In this document: piece by piece, positions 12,801 to 20,943 of the stretch | Numbering within the stretch: the first letter of the stretch is position 1 | Layout of the letters: each line of letters starts with the position of its first letter | Source of the DNA: Arcuatula senhousia | Taxonomy: Eukaryota; Mollusca; Bivalvia; Mytilida; Mytilidae | Length of the DNA stretch: 64,000 nt | Direction of reading: 5' to 3' | Assembly: GCA_963971305.1 (NCBI GenBank) | Contig: OZ020305.1 | Span: 2,079,001-2,143,000 of the forward strand | The notes under the pieces: generated by a model | The model's input: the letters and a program-made list of their open reading frames with translations, nothing else | What the model was told of the DNA's origin: nothing | The model's database searches: none | Position numbers and translations under genes: made by a program

Positions 12801-15800
12801 AATCTTCCCTTCCCCCAATGACAGTTATGTTTTTATCTTCCCTCCCCCAATGACAGTTATGTTTTAATCTTCCCTTCCCCTATGGCAGTTATGTTTTATC
12901 TTCCCTCCCCCAATGGCAGTTATGTTTTTATCTTCCCTCCCCAACGGCAGTTATGTTTTAATCTTCCCTTCCCCCAATGGCAGTTATGTTTTTATCTTCC
13001 TTCCCCCAATGACAGTTATGTTTTAATCTTCCCTTCCCCCAATGGCAGTTATGTTTTATCATCCCTCCCCAATGGCAGTAATGTTTTAATCTTCCCTCCC
13101 CAAGGGCAGTTATGTTTTAATCTTCCCTCCCCCAATGGCAGTTATGTTTTTATCTTCCCTCCCCAACGGAAGTTATGTTTTTATCTTCCCTCCCCCAATG
13201 GCAGTTATGTTTTTATCTTCCCTCCTTCAATGGCAGTTATGTTTTTATCTTCCCTTTCCCAAACGGCAGTTATGTTTTTATCTTCCCTTCCCCAAATAGC
13301 AGTTATGTTTTTATCTTCCCTCCCCCAATGACAGTTATGTTTTAATCTTCCCTTCCCCCAATGGCAGTTATGTTTTATCTTCCCTCCCCCAATGGCAGTT
13401 ATGTTTTTATCTTCCCTCCCCAACGGCAGTTATGTTTTAATCTTCCCTCCCCCCAATGGCAGTTATGTTTTTATCTTCCCTCCCCCAATGACAGTTATGT
13501 TTTAATCTTCCCTTCCCCAAATGGCAGTTATGTTTTATCTTCCCTCCCCCAATGGCAGTTATGTTTTTATCTTCCCTCCCCAACGGCAGTTATGTTTTTA
13601 TCTTCCCTCCTCCAATGGCAGTTATGTTTTTATTTTCCCTCCCCAACGGCAGTTATGTTTTTATCTTCCCTCCCCAACGGCAGTTATGTTTTAATCTTCC
13701 CTTCCCCCAATGGCAGTTATGTTTTTATCTTCCCTCCCCCAATGGCAGTTATGTTTTAATCTTCCCTTCCCCCAATGGCAGTTATGTTTTTATCTTCCCT
13801 TCCCCAAAGTAAGTTATGTTTTAATCTTCCCTTCCCCAATGGCAGTTATGATTTTATTTTCCCTTCTCCTAATGGCAGTTATATTTTTATCTTCCCCTCC
13901 CTCGAACGGCATTTATTTTTTCCTTCCTGCATGACATCAATCCTCTATGAAACATCATTTGTATGCAAGTTTTAGCCCACATCAACTGTTTTATATTTGA
14001 GGTATTTCTTGTTTTTTTAATTTCTTTTTGGCATACTTTTACCAAACAAGTCAAAAATACTTTTATGATCATTTATTTTTCACCAGAGTAATATTAAACT
14101 AGTAGATGCTGTGTCTTTATTGTGACAGTTCAGAGTAAGACTATGTCAGCTTAATCTAATATCATGTGTGACATTTACAAATTAATTAACTTATCATTAA
14201 AGATCGTTATAAATTTTTGCTTTTTCTTTTAAAAACATAGCCCGGGGCGGATCCAGGATTTCGTCAGGGGGGTGTCACCAAATGACTTAAAAGGCATAAA
14301 GTTCAAGATTAAGAAACAAAATCATTCTATTATGATGGCGTTCTCCCCTATTAACTAACATGCTTAGCATTAAACAAAATAGAACTTTACCTTTGTAAAG
14401 TCGGTAATATAGTTCTTTTGTTAGATAATAATTTAAGTTCGTGCAGTTGCAAGTGCAATCTCCGAAGCGGCCCCTTTCAGCCCAAACGTGAAAAATGTCA
14501 AACTGTGTCTTGGATTGTCATGAGCCAAGCCAACTTTCTTATTGACAACATATTTGTTCAGTTTGGTGGACATGTTTTTCAGCAAACAATAGGGATTCCA
14601 ATGGGCACTAATTGTGCACCTTTGCTTGCTGATTTGTTTCTTCATTCATATGAAGCAGACTTCTTACAATCTCTTCTAGACAAAAAAGACCATAGACTAG
14701 CTCTCTCTTTCAACCTCACGTTCCGTTATATTGATGATGTGCTTTCACTAAACAATTCTCGATTTGGTGACTTTCTCCATATCATATATCACCAGGAGCT
14801 TGAGATAAAGGACACAACGGATTCTAGGAAGTCTGCTTCATATTTAGATCTACAACTCGAAATTGACTCTCAAGGAAGACTTTAAACAAGGCTCTATGGC
14901 AAACGTGATGACTTCAACTTTCCAATTGTCAACTTTCCCTTCTTGTGTAGCAACATTCCGTCCGCTCCAGCTTATGGAGTTTACGTATCTCAATTGATTC
15001 GCTACTCCATAGCGTGCGGGATTTACATCGATTTCCTTAGCAGAGCGACATGTCTGACGCAATAATTGCTCAAACAGGGTTATGTTGCTCCTCGGTTGCT
15101 GTTTTCACTCAAGAAATTTTACTTTTTATTAAATAAGCCTATACATGTATATTGGTGACATCTTGTAAATGCTGATTAAGTAAATTTCTTTGTATAAATA
15201 CTTTAAGTTTTCACTTTAATTTTTAATGAAAAATTGATTTTATCAATTAGCTTATATTTTCAAATTTTCGGATTCAATTCAATAAATAAAACCTGACTCA
15301 AGTTATATTATTTAATTTGTATTAAAATACGTGTTTTATTTGAGTTCTATCTCTATTGTATGATATTGATTATATAATTCATTAAGCAGTACCCATATCC
15401 CAGGGGTAAAAAACGTTGTCTTTGTTGATTTTGTTTTGTTTTGTTTTGAAAAACCTGTCAAAATTACGTTTAAAAATATAATATAGATATCATACCAAAA
15501 TATGTACTCAAAATTTTAATTTACACACTCAGACGGATAAACTTCTCTCTATGTTCATATATGTTAATTCTGTTTTTTTTTGCGTTTTAAGAATTTTATT
15601 AGGGTTTACTTTATAGCAATAAACTATTTGAAAACTAATATGCATGAGGAAGTACCATAGCCCTAGTATATCATTTTGGCGAGATAATTGAACTTAACAT
15701 TTTCCTATTTAGTTCAAATGGAGAGCATGGGCATCCACAATGAGCTTCCTCCTAGTTTTATGTTTACTTCTAATTACAGGTTGACTGCAAGAAGACCCTG

Positions 15801-18800
15801 TTTCAAGCACTGCCATCCCTTATCAAATCCATAGCTCCATCTGTGATTAAGATATTTATAGAGAAAGGAGGCAGTGAGATCTTACGAGCCACAGATATAC
15901 AGACCAAGAAGTCTGTACTCCAGGGTCTCCAGCAAGCCCTACATGTGCCTGACCCTCCAGAATCTATCACTAGCGTTTTACATCAGTGTCTGGAAAGTCT
16001 GTATAAATTACCAATTAATGAAGTAAGTAGAAAACAGACTTTTTGATAAACCCACAAAAATACAATAACGTGACACATACCACCATTTTCTTTGAAATGC
16101 TTGTACTAACTAAGAACCATTGCTATATTCGATTCCTGCAGTTTGTCAGTGCCTTGTTTTGTCTTTATTTTCTTAGACATTTGATGTTTGGAATTCAGTT
16201 TTGTTATTAACTTTATATACATATACTGTTTGCTTTCTTTTTTGTTATATTGTACCTGGTAATTGAAATTGATGGACCAGAATTAATGGAAAACCTGCTT
16301 CATGCACTCTACATAGCCTATTTCACAGCTTTTTCTTTTTTTTTTGTATTTTAAAAATTGCATCAAGTGTTTATTATCATGAGAATTCAACTAAGATGGT
16401 TTAAACAATAGTTGCATTTCAGTTACCATTCTACAGGAATATTCTGTTCAGAACCATTAGATTCTTGGTTTTATCTCCTGTTGGAACTATTTATTATGTA
16501 ACATTACCTGAATTAAGGGGAATGATAACTTTAAATGGTGTGAATATCTAAAATATAACAATAAGAAAAAAGTAAAAAACGATTAACTTGATTAATGTGA
16601 CTAACCACAATATTACTGTGAAAAGATGGATTGTAATCTTCATTGAATCTGATGATAGTATATACTATACTGTTATTTAAATTTTTTTTTTTGCTGAAAT
16701 CACTGACGAATTGAGTTTAACTCTAAAACAATGTGAAAGTAGAATTGGGATAGGTTAAAAAAATCTAGTTGGGCCAGATCCCTGTTCAGTCTATGAAAAA
16801 CTCATCAGAGATGCTCTTTCCAAAACTTGAAAGCTAAATAAAACAGGAATTGAAAACAATACGGGTATTAAATAGTTAATTGCACAGATTTGAATAGCAC
16901 TGTCTTAGACAAAGTTTTTACTGACCAAATTTGCAATTGATTGTTGTTTGTTCTTTGTTCTTTCACAATACCCAATCAGGGTTATTTAATTCTATGCAGA
17001 AAATTCCAGTTTAAAACTTTATATGATGTCTGATATTTTTATGGAGTTTTAATTTTCTGATATAAAATCCAAGTATAGGCATTTAACAATATCAGATCAT
17101 AATCAAAAGATAAAAATACACAAACTGAACAAAGGCAACAAAGGTAACAGGGAAAATCACTCTGTGTTTAACATGTTTTGACTTATATAGCTGTTTTATT
17201 TCTCAAATCTTAATTTCCAGCACTGTTTGATGTGTCAATTTGGTGAATGTTTTTCTGAGGTACCAGATAACATATTTGATAAGATTACCACTGATGACCT
17301 ATCATCTGAGATCTCCAGCTACAAAGGAATCTTCGTCAGATGTTATTTAGTGGCAAGAGGGAGACAGCCTATGGCCATTCTGAATTCTTGTGTTGATCAC
17401 TGTATTAATACTCCTAATACAAACTTGTAAGTTTTAACACAGTTCATAACTTGTTAAGCTGTTTTATACTGAACTTTAATAATTGTATGTAAAAATGTAA
17501 AAATGGTAATAATGGTAATAACAAATCTACCGAACTTGAATGATCAATCTCATAGTCCAGAGAAAAGGACAAAAACGAATCAGTCATACTGGAGAATTGG
17601 TTAATCGCAATGGTCCTGACTTGGTACAGGCATTTCAAACGAAATGGTGGGTTAAACCAGGTTTTATGGCGCCAAACCCTCTTCCATTGTGATCTTAGGA
17701 TTCGGTAATGACCATAGAACACAACATAGTTGTGAGACACAATAGGGATATTGAGGCCATCATCTCAGTACAGCAGACCAGTCAAACACTAATTAAAACG
17801 ATTAACTACCATATCTTTTAACTCGATTTTGAACTTTTCTACTAGTGGCTGATAACGAAGAAAGAATTTTTTTAGGGATCATATGAGACATATTTTCTTA
17901 TAGCCCTGCTCCAAAAGTCGGTCACGAAGAAATCGATGTCTGATAAAAAAATCTGTGAAATGTGTGCAAGCTCTGGCATATCGAATAAGTTGTGAAATAT
18001 AAATATAAACACCGTATGCAGGGGAAGTAGGTATATTGCTCTGTAGATTAGGAAAATTAATAATTTGAAAATTAAAATCGTCTCGTTTATCGTAAATTTT
18101 TGTGTAGTTGAACATGATGAAGATCCAGCTATATACCTTTCTTTGTACGGATTTTTGTGAAGTTTAGGTATCCAGTACAAATATGGTAACTCTTTATGTT
18201 CCTCTTTCATTGGAATATTGAAAGAGTACATAAAAGAGCTATGGTTGGCTATGACTTCATCTTTGTTAAATGTAGTCCGTTTGTATGTAGCACTAGCGGA
18301 AGTATTACCATCAATGCCTAGTTCTTTTATTAGACAATTGTAATAATGTGCTTTACTTACAAAAACAATATTATTGGAAGCCTTGTCTGCTGGAATGACA
18401 ACATACCTGTCATGTAAGGAAGAGAGACAAGTGAGAGCTTCACGATCTTTAAATACAGAAGAAGGCCGGGGTTCACACATTTGCGAAGTTTGTCTATTCC
18501 GCTTCGTACAAGAGATTGTATAGTCCTTACTCAGTCCGACAGTGATTCAAGCTCTGGTTCTTGGTCCTTTTCCCTATTTATTCAGGCCCTAGTATAGTCC
18601 TACACAGCGTCCATGATGATCTTAAAGATGTGATTCCAATTTATACGTTGCGGTTCCCTGAATTTAGGTCCATGGGAAACCACATTACCTAAGAAATCAT
18701 TTTCAATTATCTTAAGATCACCTGTGATGACATGACCAGATGGGCCATAGACAAAGGGAGAAGCATAAGCTATTATAAAAGATGATACATGTAATACAAC

Positions 18801-20905
18801 ACTGAATAGGACAAATTTTTCAAACTTTTCTTAACAAATGTATCTGTTTAGGATAAAGGGCCAACACATTCCTCCTTTATCCCAGTTGTGTTTTCTCTCC
18901 CTTTCGTTTAATGTTGTTTTGATTACAGAAAGAGAAAAAGAATACTACACCTTCTACAGAACACTCTGTACCAGACCTTGCTTTTTATTCCCCCATCTTC
19001 TAATGTTGTTTTGATTACAGAAAGAGAAAAAGAGTCCTACAACTTCTACAGAACACTCTCTACCAGACCTTGCTGTGTGATTCAGAGTTTACTGGTACCC
19101 TTCAATGTGTTCAGTGGTTTATGGAGTTACTGGGTCACTCAAGGAACATCACTAATGGTGTCATGGAAATATCCAAAGATGTCCAATTGTCAGAAGTAAG
19201 TTTATTATGTTAATCATTTTAGTAAAATTACTAAAATCGGCATTCATTTTAACAAGTACTCTATGATATAACTGTGGAAGTAGATTTTTTTAATTTAAAT
19301 TTTGGTGTTTGAAATAGGTCAACCAAAACACAAAATTTAAATATTGCTGAGTAAAAAAATATGCCATAAATTTTTAAAATATTTCTGGATCTTCCTCTTT
19401 TATTTTGACCTAAAATTTCAGGATCCACCAATGTTGAGCTTATCACGTATGTTAAACATTGTTATTAACCCCAAACTTTCTACACCGGTGCTGTATCTTA
19501 CTTCAGGTTTTAAAATCATGTGTTCAGTAGAATCGAGTGTCGTCTGTGTATGAACTTCAGTCTTGTTCATACCACTACTTGCATTGAATATAACAAGCTT
19601 CTCTGTCTTACTTTCAGGTTTTAGATTTCCTATGCATGGTAGTATCTAGCGCCATTTGTCTTTGGACATCGACTCTATCTATACCACTACTGGCAGTAAA
19701 TGTTAATTATTTCTCATCCGATGAGGATGACTATGATATGTCTGTGGCAAGACCTGCCTTACATTGTCTGAGGGCCTGTATAGAGAGTATCCAGGTCAAC
19801 CCTTGGGACCAACTCTCTGTAAATGTAAGAGAACTGTAATTCCAAATATTGTCAACTGCATATAATACAACTAGAAAAAAATCAAGTAGAATGGAACCTG
19901 TCTGCATTAAATTTTCTACCAGAATTGGAAAGTTTAGAACATTTAAATGTGAATAATACAAATCAAAAAGATCAAAGATCAATTTAGTTTACAATTATAC
20001 ATTTTATATTGTACCCTATCATTTTTGAAAAGCAGGAGACTTATAGAATTTTGCTTTCCATCTGTCTTTTTAATGTTTCCAATGCATAACTTTAAAATGC
20101 ATCAATGGAATTTCATTAAACCTACACACAAAAAAGCTTAGTGTTTTAGGGATTCATAGGTCAAAAGGTAAGGTCCATAGTTTTGGCAGGCAAGGGAACT
20201 CTGGTCATGCTCGTGTGTCAATATTAGTTTGATTAAAATTTTGTAGTATTTTGCTACATAACTTTTATGAAAGATTAAAACATTATAAATTTTCTTTTGT
20301 TACAGGTCATAGACTGGCTAGGATTACTTTCATCCTCTGGAAAGATTAGGGATAACACAAAATCTTATATTATAGGTAATTAGTACATCATTTTCATAAT
20401 TCCATAAGTTTAACACAGAAGTATCTGCATTTGAATTCAAGAAAAATAACATCTGTATGACAAAAGACAAATATTGGGGAAAAATGATCCAAGCACACCA
20501 AAACACACTAAGAAAACATTTCAGTTTTCCACAAGGTAAGACAGGTAGTGCATATTGGAACAAAGTCAACAAACATGTTGTTATGTAAAATAATGAATTT
20601 ATAGTCCAGCTTTTAGAGCTGTTATTTTACTTAAAAAAATTGTAAAGAAAGTGTATCTTACACAGTTAACAGTCTTTAATGTCATCAGCAGTTGTTGCTT
20701 GCCATTTTGAAATTGGCTCAAGATAGGATAATCAAATGATTCAAAACCAGGACTAAAAATTCAATGAAAAATATGATAATGTTCATCTGCCTAATTATTT
20801 TGTATTGTTTTTTTTTTATTTTCAGCTTGCAGTTTGATGACTAGGCATATTAAAGACTTCCATAAAATAGCTGTGTGGACAAAGTTTGTGCATGAACATA
20901 TCTAA
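789..20905 (+). CDS. FOCAD: Focadhesin (FOCAD), set 1: C-terminal part of the gene, 15 exons, 5' end outside the window
   Basis: Exons: 789-856, 1375-1519, 2753-2872, 3193-3315, 3826-3903, 4252-4423, 5801-5881, 7338-7463, 10767-10882, 15780-16022, 17221-17426, 19021-19195, 19618-19824, 20306-20375, 20826-20905. They total 2010 nt (669 codons plus TAA), every junction keeps frame, and every intron is GT-AG. The product matches the C-terminal part of focadhesin (DUF3730/focadhesin domains). INWAGLLTPLMRMNFG is close to the vertebrate block as I recall it, followed by the SYSYLPE, GRQPMAI and MELLGH blocks and a final IAVWTKF near the stop. Known for the family: animal focadhesin is a large helical-repeat protein linked to vinculin and focal adhesions and to stability of the SKI RNA-decay complex; plant RST1 is a relative. 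The stop coincides with the normal family C-terminus and an AATAAA follows, so this is a true gene end. Three introns are enlarged by repeats. Confidence 0.9.
1375..1519 (+). CDS. FOCAD: FOCAD set 1, exon 2 in window
   Basis: Acceptor TTTTTAG, donor CAG/GTTTGC (non-consensus +3 to +6). 145 nt, entering in phase 2 and leaving in phase 0. It encodes QGCLLGLAMTISAMCEEGKT, matching the small-residue-rich helical repeat of the family's C-terminal half. Confidence 0.85.
1520..2752 (+). other. Intron with a partial interspersed-repeat copy (M1 family) at about 1781-1860
   Basis: The 1781-1860 stretch contains AACAGCCAGCAGC and GTTGCTTGCC and aligns with the 3' part of the M1 repeat at 61586. Nothing else is recognisable in this 1.2-kb intron. 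Confidence 0.5.
2753..2872 (+). CDS. FOCAD: FOCAD set 1, exon 3 in window
   Basis: Acceptor GATTTTCAG, donor AAG/GTGAGT, 120 nt, phase 0 to 0. It encodes ASVCLACVTGAGFSSNI followed by a lysine-rich helix. Codon frame is continuous with both neighbours. Confidence 0.88.
3193..3315 (+). CDS. FOCAD: FOCAD set 1, exon 4 in window
   Basis: Acceptor CTAATGCAG, donor AAG/GTAAAA, 123 nt, phase 0 to 0. It encodes ITGVSLALGMMCYSIGKAGH, close to the conserved family block (GFALALG..H..S..GHGK in vertebrates, as I recall it). Confidence 0.9.
3826..3903 (+). CDS. FOCAD: FOCAD set 1, exon 5 in window
   Basis: Acceptor CTTTCCAG, donor CCA/GTAAGT, 78 nt, phase 0 to 0. It encodes ACLNGLIALVGSE, the well-conserved 'ALxGxxALVGSE' block. 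Confidence 0.92.
4137..4216 (+). repeat. Intronic copy of the 5' edge of the next exon (about 80-bp tandem duplication)
   Basis: 4137-4216 aligns with 4217-4296. TTGACCTAATTATCAACC matches ATGACCTAATCATCAACC, and the pre-acceptor tract TTTAAATTTAG matches TTTTATTTAG. The copied part then continues into ATCTCTCCGATTACATTAAT, matching the exon start. The copy keeps an AG but has diverged. Confidence 0.7.
4252..4423 (+). CDS. FOCAD: FOCAD set 1, exon 6 in window
   Basis: Acceptor TTTATTTAG, donor GTG/GTAAGA, 172 nt, phase 0 to 1. It encodes an NHVTETILKGDNLG segment and then SNCSWMLGHLYLSAC, matching the conserved 'LQSNxxWLLGHLHLS' block of focadhesins. Confidence 0.93.
4528..4612 (+). mobile_element. 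Fragment of the 3' tail of the RT retroelement family
   Basis: This 85-bp stretch is nearly identical to the reverse complement of about 26457-26541, including GTCATTTTCTCTGGACTATG and the terminal GTTTTGTTATTACCTTTATT. It is a dead 3'-end fragment in the intron after exon 6. Confidence 0.8.
5801..5881 (+). CDS. FOCAD: FOCAD set 1, exon 7 in window
   Basis: Acceptor CCATTTCAG, donor CAGG/GTAATT, 81 nt, phase 1 to 1. It encodes PPSYSYLPEHSFIRGLTDFL, matching the conserved 'YSYLPExSFI' block. Confidence 0.93.
6318..6690. repeat. Imperfect palindromic interspersed element
   Basis: 6320-6375 (TGGAAAAGACGGGCTGG, then GTGATAGAATTTTTTAG) is largely the reverse complement of 6402-6457 (AAAAAATTCTATCACAAGTG, then GCCGGTTTTCCAA). 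This gives an arm-loop-arm structure of about 140 bp. A second short pair, TTCTTCCGTAAGAAA (about 6473) and TTACGGAAGAAAACG (about 6668), brackets the sequence beside it. There is no ORF. It is probably a fold-back or MITE-like element. Confidence 0.5.
7011..7062 (+). repeat. Decayed intronic copy of the 5' edge of exon 8
   Basis: AAATGACTGTTTTTAAATTA plus CCCTTAGTCCCCA aligns with AAATGACTGTTTTTAACTTA plus CCTGAGTCAGTCTCCA at 7316-7356, covering the acceptor and the first exon bases. The match is short and diverged. Confidence 0.5.
7338..7463 (+). CDS. FOCAD: FOCAD set 1, exon 8 in window
   Basis: Acceptor AACTTAAG (weak polypyrimidine tract), donor TTTTG/GTAAGA, 126 nt, phase 1 to 1. It encodes GPESVSSRLVEI and INWAGLLTPLMRMNFG, one of the most diagnostic FOCAD blocks. 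Confidence 0.95.
7500..7850 (+). repeat. Two diverged intronic copies of a ~185-bp unit
   Basis: About 7500-7675 and 7690-7850 share AACTTGTTGTGATATCCGAA/AACTTACTGTGATATCTGAA, TTTATTTCAGTATTTATTAT/TTTATTTCAGTATTCATTAT and TATAGACTCAAAATCAC/TGTAGACTCAATATCAC. It is an old tandem duplication directly after exon 8. Confidence 0.6.
7931..9613 (+). mobile_element. Pearl/HINE-like non-autonomous element with (GTC)n and about 8 tandem ~158-bp units
   Basis: The 5' end is a palindrome (AGCTCACCTGGACC...GGTCCATGTGAGCT), followed by a GTC-rich microsatellite at about 7977-8030. Anchor TGTTTTTGGCCTACAGAATG then recurs at about 8369, 8534, 8692, 8850, 9008, 9166, 9323 and 9477 (period 154-165). The 3' end is the hairpin AGGCTCCTGGGAGCCT followed by CTTGTT. 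Tandem core, adjacent microsatellite and 3' hairpin match bivalve pearl elements, which are related to Helentron-derived HINEs. No transposase is present. It lies in the intron after exon 8. Confidence 0.7.
9614..10510 (+). mobile_element. Second pearl-like element: (TCCG)n plus five ~169-bp tandem units
   Basis: (TCCG)n at about 9633-9664, then CAACTCCTCT recurs at 9689, 9858, 10027, 10196 and 10365, exactly 169 bp apart. Internal units are almost identical. The unit core (AATTTAATGAAACTTGGTAT, later GAGTTATGGCCCTTTGG) is distantly related to the start of the neighbouring element (AATTTAATGAAACTTGGTAT at 8076). (TCCG)n is the complement of the (ACGG)n described beside pearl cores. No clear 3' hairpin, so the right end is probably lost. 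Confidence 0.7.
10767..10882 (+). CDS. FOCAD: FOCAD set 1, exon 9 in window
   Basis: Acceptor TTATTTCAG, donor CAC/GTAAGT, 116 nt, phase 1 to 0. It encodes GKEVQRLCLQLAIGQ, a serine run, and AVMFLSTWMTAPLYNTLH. Its last ~60 nt are copied immediately downstream (see 10903-10979). Confidence 0.92.
10903..10979 (+). repeat. Tandem copy of the 3' edge of exon 9, donor mutated
   Basis: It aligns with 10820-10895: ATGTTTCTATCC.CCTGGAT, AACAGCACCTCTCTATAATA and TGCATGAAAGTATGTTT against ACACGTAAGTATTTGTT. The donor GTAAGT has become GAAAGT, so the copy cannot be spliced at that site. Confidence 0.85.
10980..13930 (+). repeat. ~2.95-kb minisatellite, 31-bp unit, roughly 95 copies
   Basis: The unit contains GGCAGTTATGTTTTTATC followed by a pyrimidine run (TTCCCTCCCCCAA). 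Lengths vary around 29-32 bp, and single-base changes (GGCAG/GACAG, TTTTTA/TTTTAA) recur in blocks, indicating higher-order duplication. The unit lacks stop codons in many phases, so long spurious reading frames arise in all three frames. It is wholly intronic (between exons 9 and 10) and starts right after the copied exon edge. Unit similarity to exon bases TGTAATGTTTCTATCC suggests that edge as its seed (inference). Confidence 0.92.
14240..15135 (+). pseudogene. 5'-truncated reverse-transcriptase element (Penelope-like RT family, tentative)
   Basis: 14418-14885 encodes an RT palm fragment: IGIPMGTNCAPLLADLF, then FRYIDDVLSLNN with the catalytic YIDD, then SYLDLQLEID. Reading continues past a TAA at 14883-14885 with YGKRDDFNFPIVNFPFL and AYGVYVSQLIRYS, then a second stop near 15062. 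It is therefore an inactive copy. The N-terminal RT part is missing; at 14241 a GGGGCGGATCCAGGATTT motif, found in many animal repeats, may belong to another element. Intronic in FOCAD, sense orientation. The class is not certain. Confidence 0.75.
15780..16022 (+). CDS. FOCAD: FOCAD set 1, exon 10 in window
   Basis: Acceptor CTAATTACAG, donor GAA/GTAAGT, 243 nt, phase 0 to 0, the longest exon of this set. It encodes VDCKKTLFQALPSLIK, GLQQALHVPDPPESI and SLYKLPINE. The PP-S loop and order match the family. Confidence 0.93.
16023..17220 (+). other. Intron without recognised content
   Basis: A 1.2-kb AT-rich intron with T/A runs. I see no repeat matching elsewhere in the window and no ORF worth reporting. 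Confidence 0.6.
17221..17426 (+). CDS. FOCAD: FOCAD set 1, exon 11 in window
   Basis: Acceptor AATTTCCAG, donor CTT/GTAAGT, 206 nt, phase 0 to 2. It encodes CLMCQFGECFSEVPDNIFDK and later FVRCYLVARGRQPMAILNSC, matching the conserved 'VKLYLVSQGRFPL' block. Confidence 0.92.
17495..18860 (-). pseudogene. RT retroelement copy with a large internal deletion
   Basis: Minus strand. An N-terminal RT region (RYVVIPADKASNNIVFVSK, then LPYLYWIPKLHKNPYKERYI) lies at 18480-18115. It joins directly to the C-terminal tail (IYDKRDDFNFQI, later RARACTHFTDF) at about 18110. Compared with the 26.5-28.0 kb copy, about 720 bp (27047-27771 there) are missing, including the palm and YIDD. The 3' tail near 17500 carries the family terminus with a GGTAATAAT repeat. 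The 5' limit, about 18860, is uncertain. It sits antisense in the intron between FOCAD exons 11 and 12. Confidence 0.82.
18905..18982 (+). repeat. Upstream copy of the 5' edge of exon 12, with intact acceptor
   Basis: TAATGTTGTTTTGATTACAG and the next ~54 bases (AAAGAGAAAAAGAAT, CTTCTACAGAACACTCT, ACCAGACCTTGCT) are repeated 92 bp later at 18997-19074. The copied acceptor is identical to the real one. Splicing there would add 92 nt and shift the frame, so 19021 is taken as the true start. Confidence 0.88.
19021..19195 (+). CDS. FOCAD: FOCAD set 1, exon 12 in window
   Basis: Acceptor GATTACAG, donor GAA/GTAAGT, 175 nt, entering in phase 2 and leaving in phase 0. It encodes KRKRVLQLLQNTLYQTLLC and VQWFMELLGHSRNI, matching the family's 'ME.LLELMGYIRN' block. 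An out-of-frame copy of its start lies 92 bp upstream. Confidence 0.92.
19494..19591 (+). repeat. Decayed upstream copy of the 5' edge of exon 13
   Basis: TTACTTCAGGTTTTAAA, then GTAGAATCGAGTGTCGTCTG and CATACCACTACTTGCATTGA, align with TTACTTTCAGGTTTTAGA, GTATCTAGCGCCATTTGTCT and TATACCACTACTGGCAGTAA at 19607-19702. The acceptor AG is kept but the copy is diverged. Confidence 0.68.
19618..19824 (+). CDS. FOCAD: FOCAD set 1, exon 13 in window
   Basis: Acceptor ACTTTCAG, donor AAT/GTAAGA, 207 nt, phase 0 to 0. It encodes VLDFLCMVVSSAICLW, an acidic loop SSDEDDYDMS and ALHCLRACIESIQVNPWDQL. The tail fits the family's pattern before the penultimate helix. Confidence 0.9.
20306..20375 (+). CDS. 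FOCAD: FOCAD set 1, exon 14 in window (penultimate)
   Basis: Acceptor TTGTTACAG, donor ATAG/GTAATT, 70 nt, phase 0 to 1. It encodes VIDWLGLLSSSGKIRDNTKS, corresponding to the family's 'IDWLFSIMES' helix. Confidence 0.9.
20664..20750 (+). repeat. Partial M1 interspersed-repeat copy
   Basis: The stretch GTTAACAGTCTTTAATGTCA, then GTTGTTGCTTGCCATTTTGA, aligns with the 3' half of the M1 repeats at 30441 and 61586. Intronic. Confidence 0.5.
20826..20905 (+). CDS. FOCAD: FOCAD set 1, terminal exon with stop
   Basis: Acceptor ATTTTCAG, entering in phase 1, 80 nt including TAA at 20903-20905. It encodes ACSLMTRHIKDFHKIAVWTK and ends FVHEHI. Vertebrate focadhesin ends just after an equivalent AVWTR segment, so this is the natural C-terminus. 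Confidence 0.92.
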
Positions 20906-20922
20906 ACTACAGCAAAGTGTAC

Positions 20923-20928
20923 AATAAA
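20923..20928 (+). terminator. Polyadenylation signal AATAAA of FOCAD set 1
   Basis: AATAAA lies 18 bp after the stop codon and is followed by a T-rich stretch. The 3' UTR would be very short. Confidence 0.7.
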
Positions 20929-20943
20929 GAATGAACAAACTTT

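Noticed and set aside
10891..13930. Many overlapping open frames of 60-230 codons reading MAVMFLSSLP-type repeats
   Set aside because: They are products of a stop-free 31-bp minisatellite unit cycling through all three frames inside an intron; no splice or start context.
14241..14275. GGGGCGGATCCAGGATTT as a regulatory site
   Set aside because: The motif is a common animal dispersed-repeat end and lies at the border of a dead RT element.
20903..20905. Premature stop in FOCAD
   Set aside because: It coincides with the family's normal C-terminus (after the AVWT.. segment) and is followed by AATAAA.
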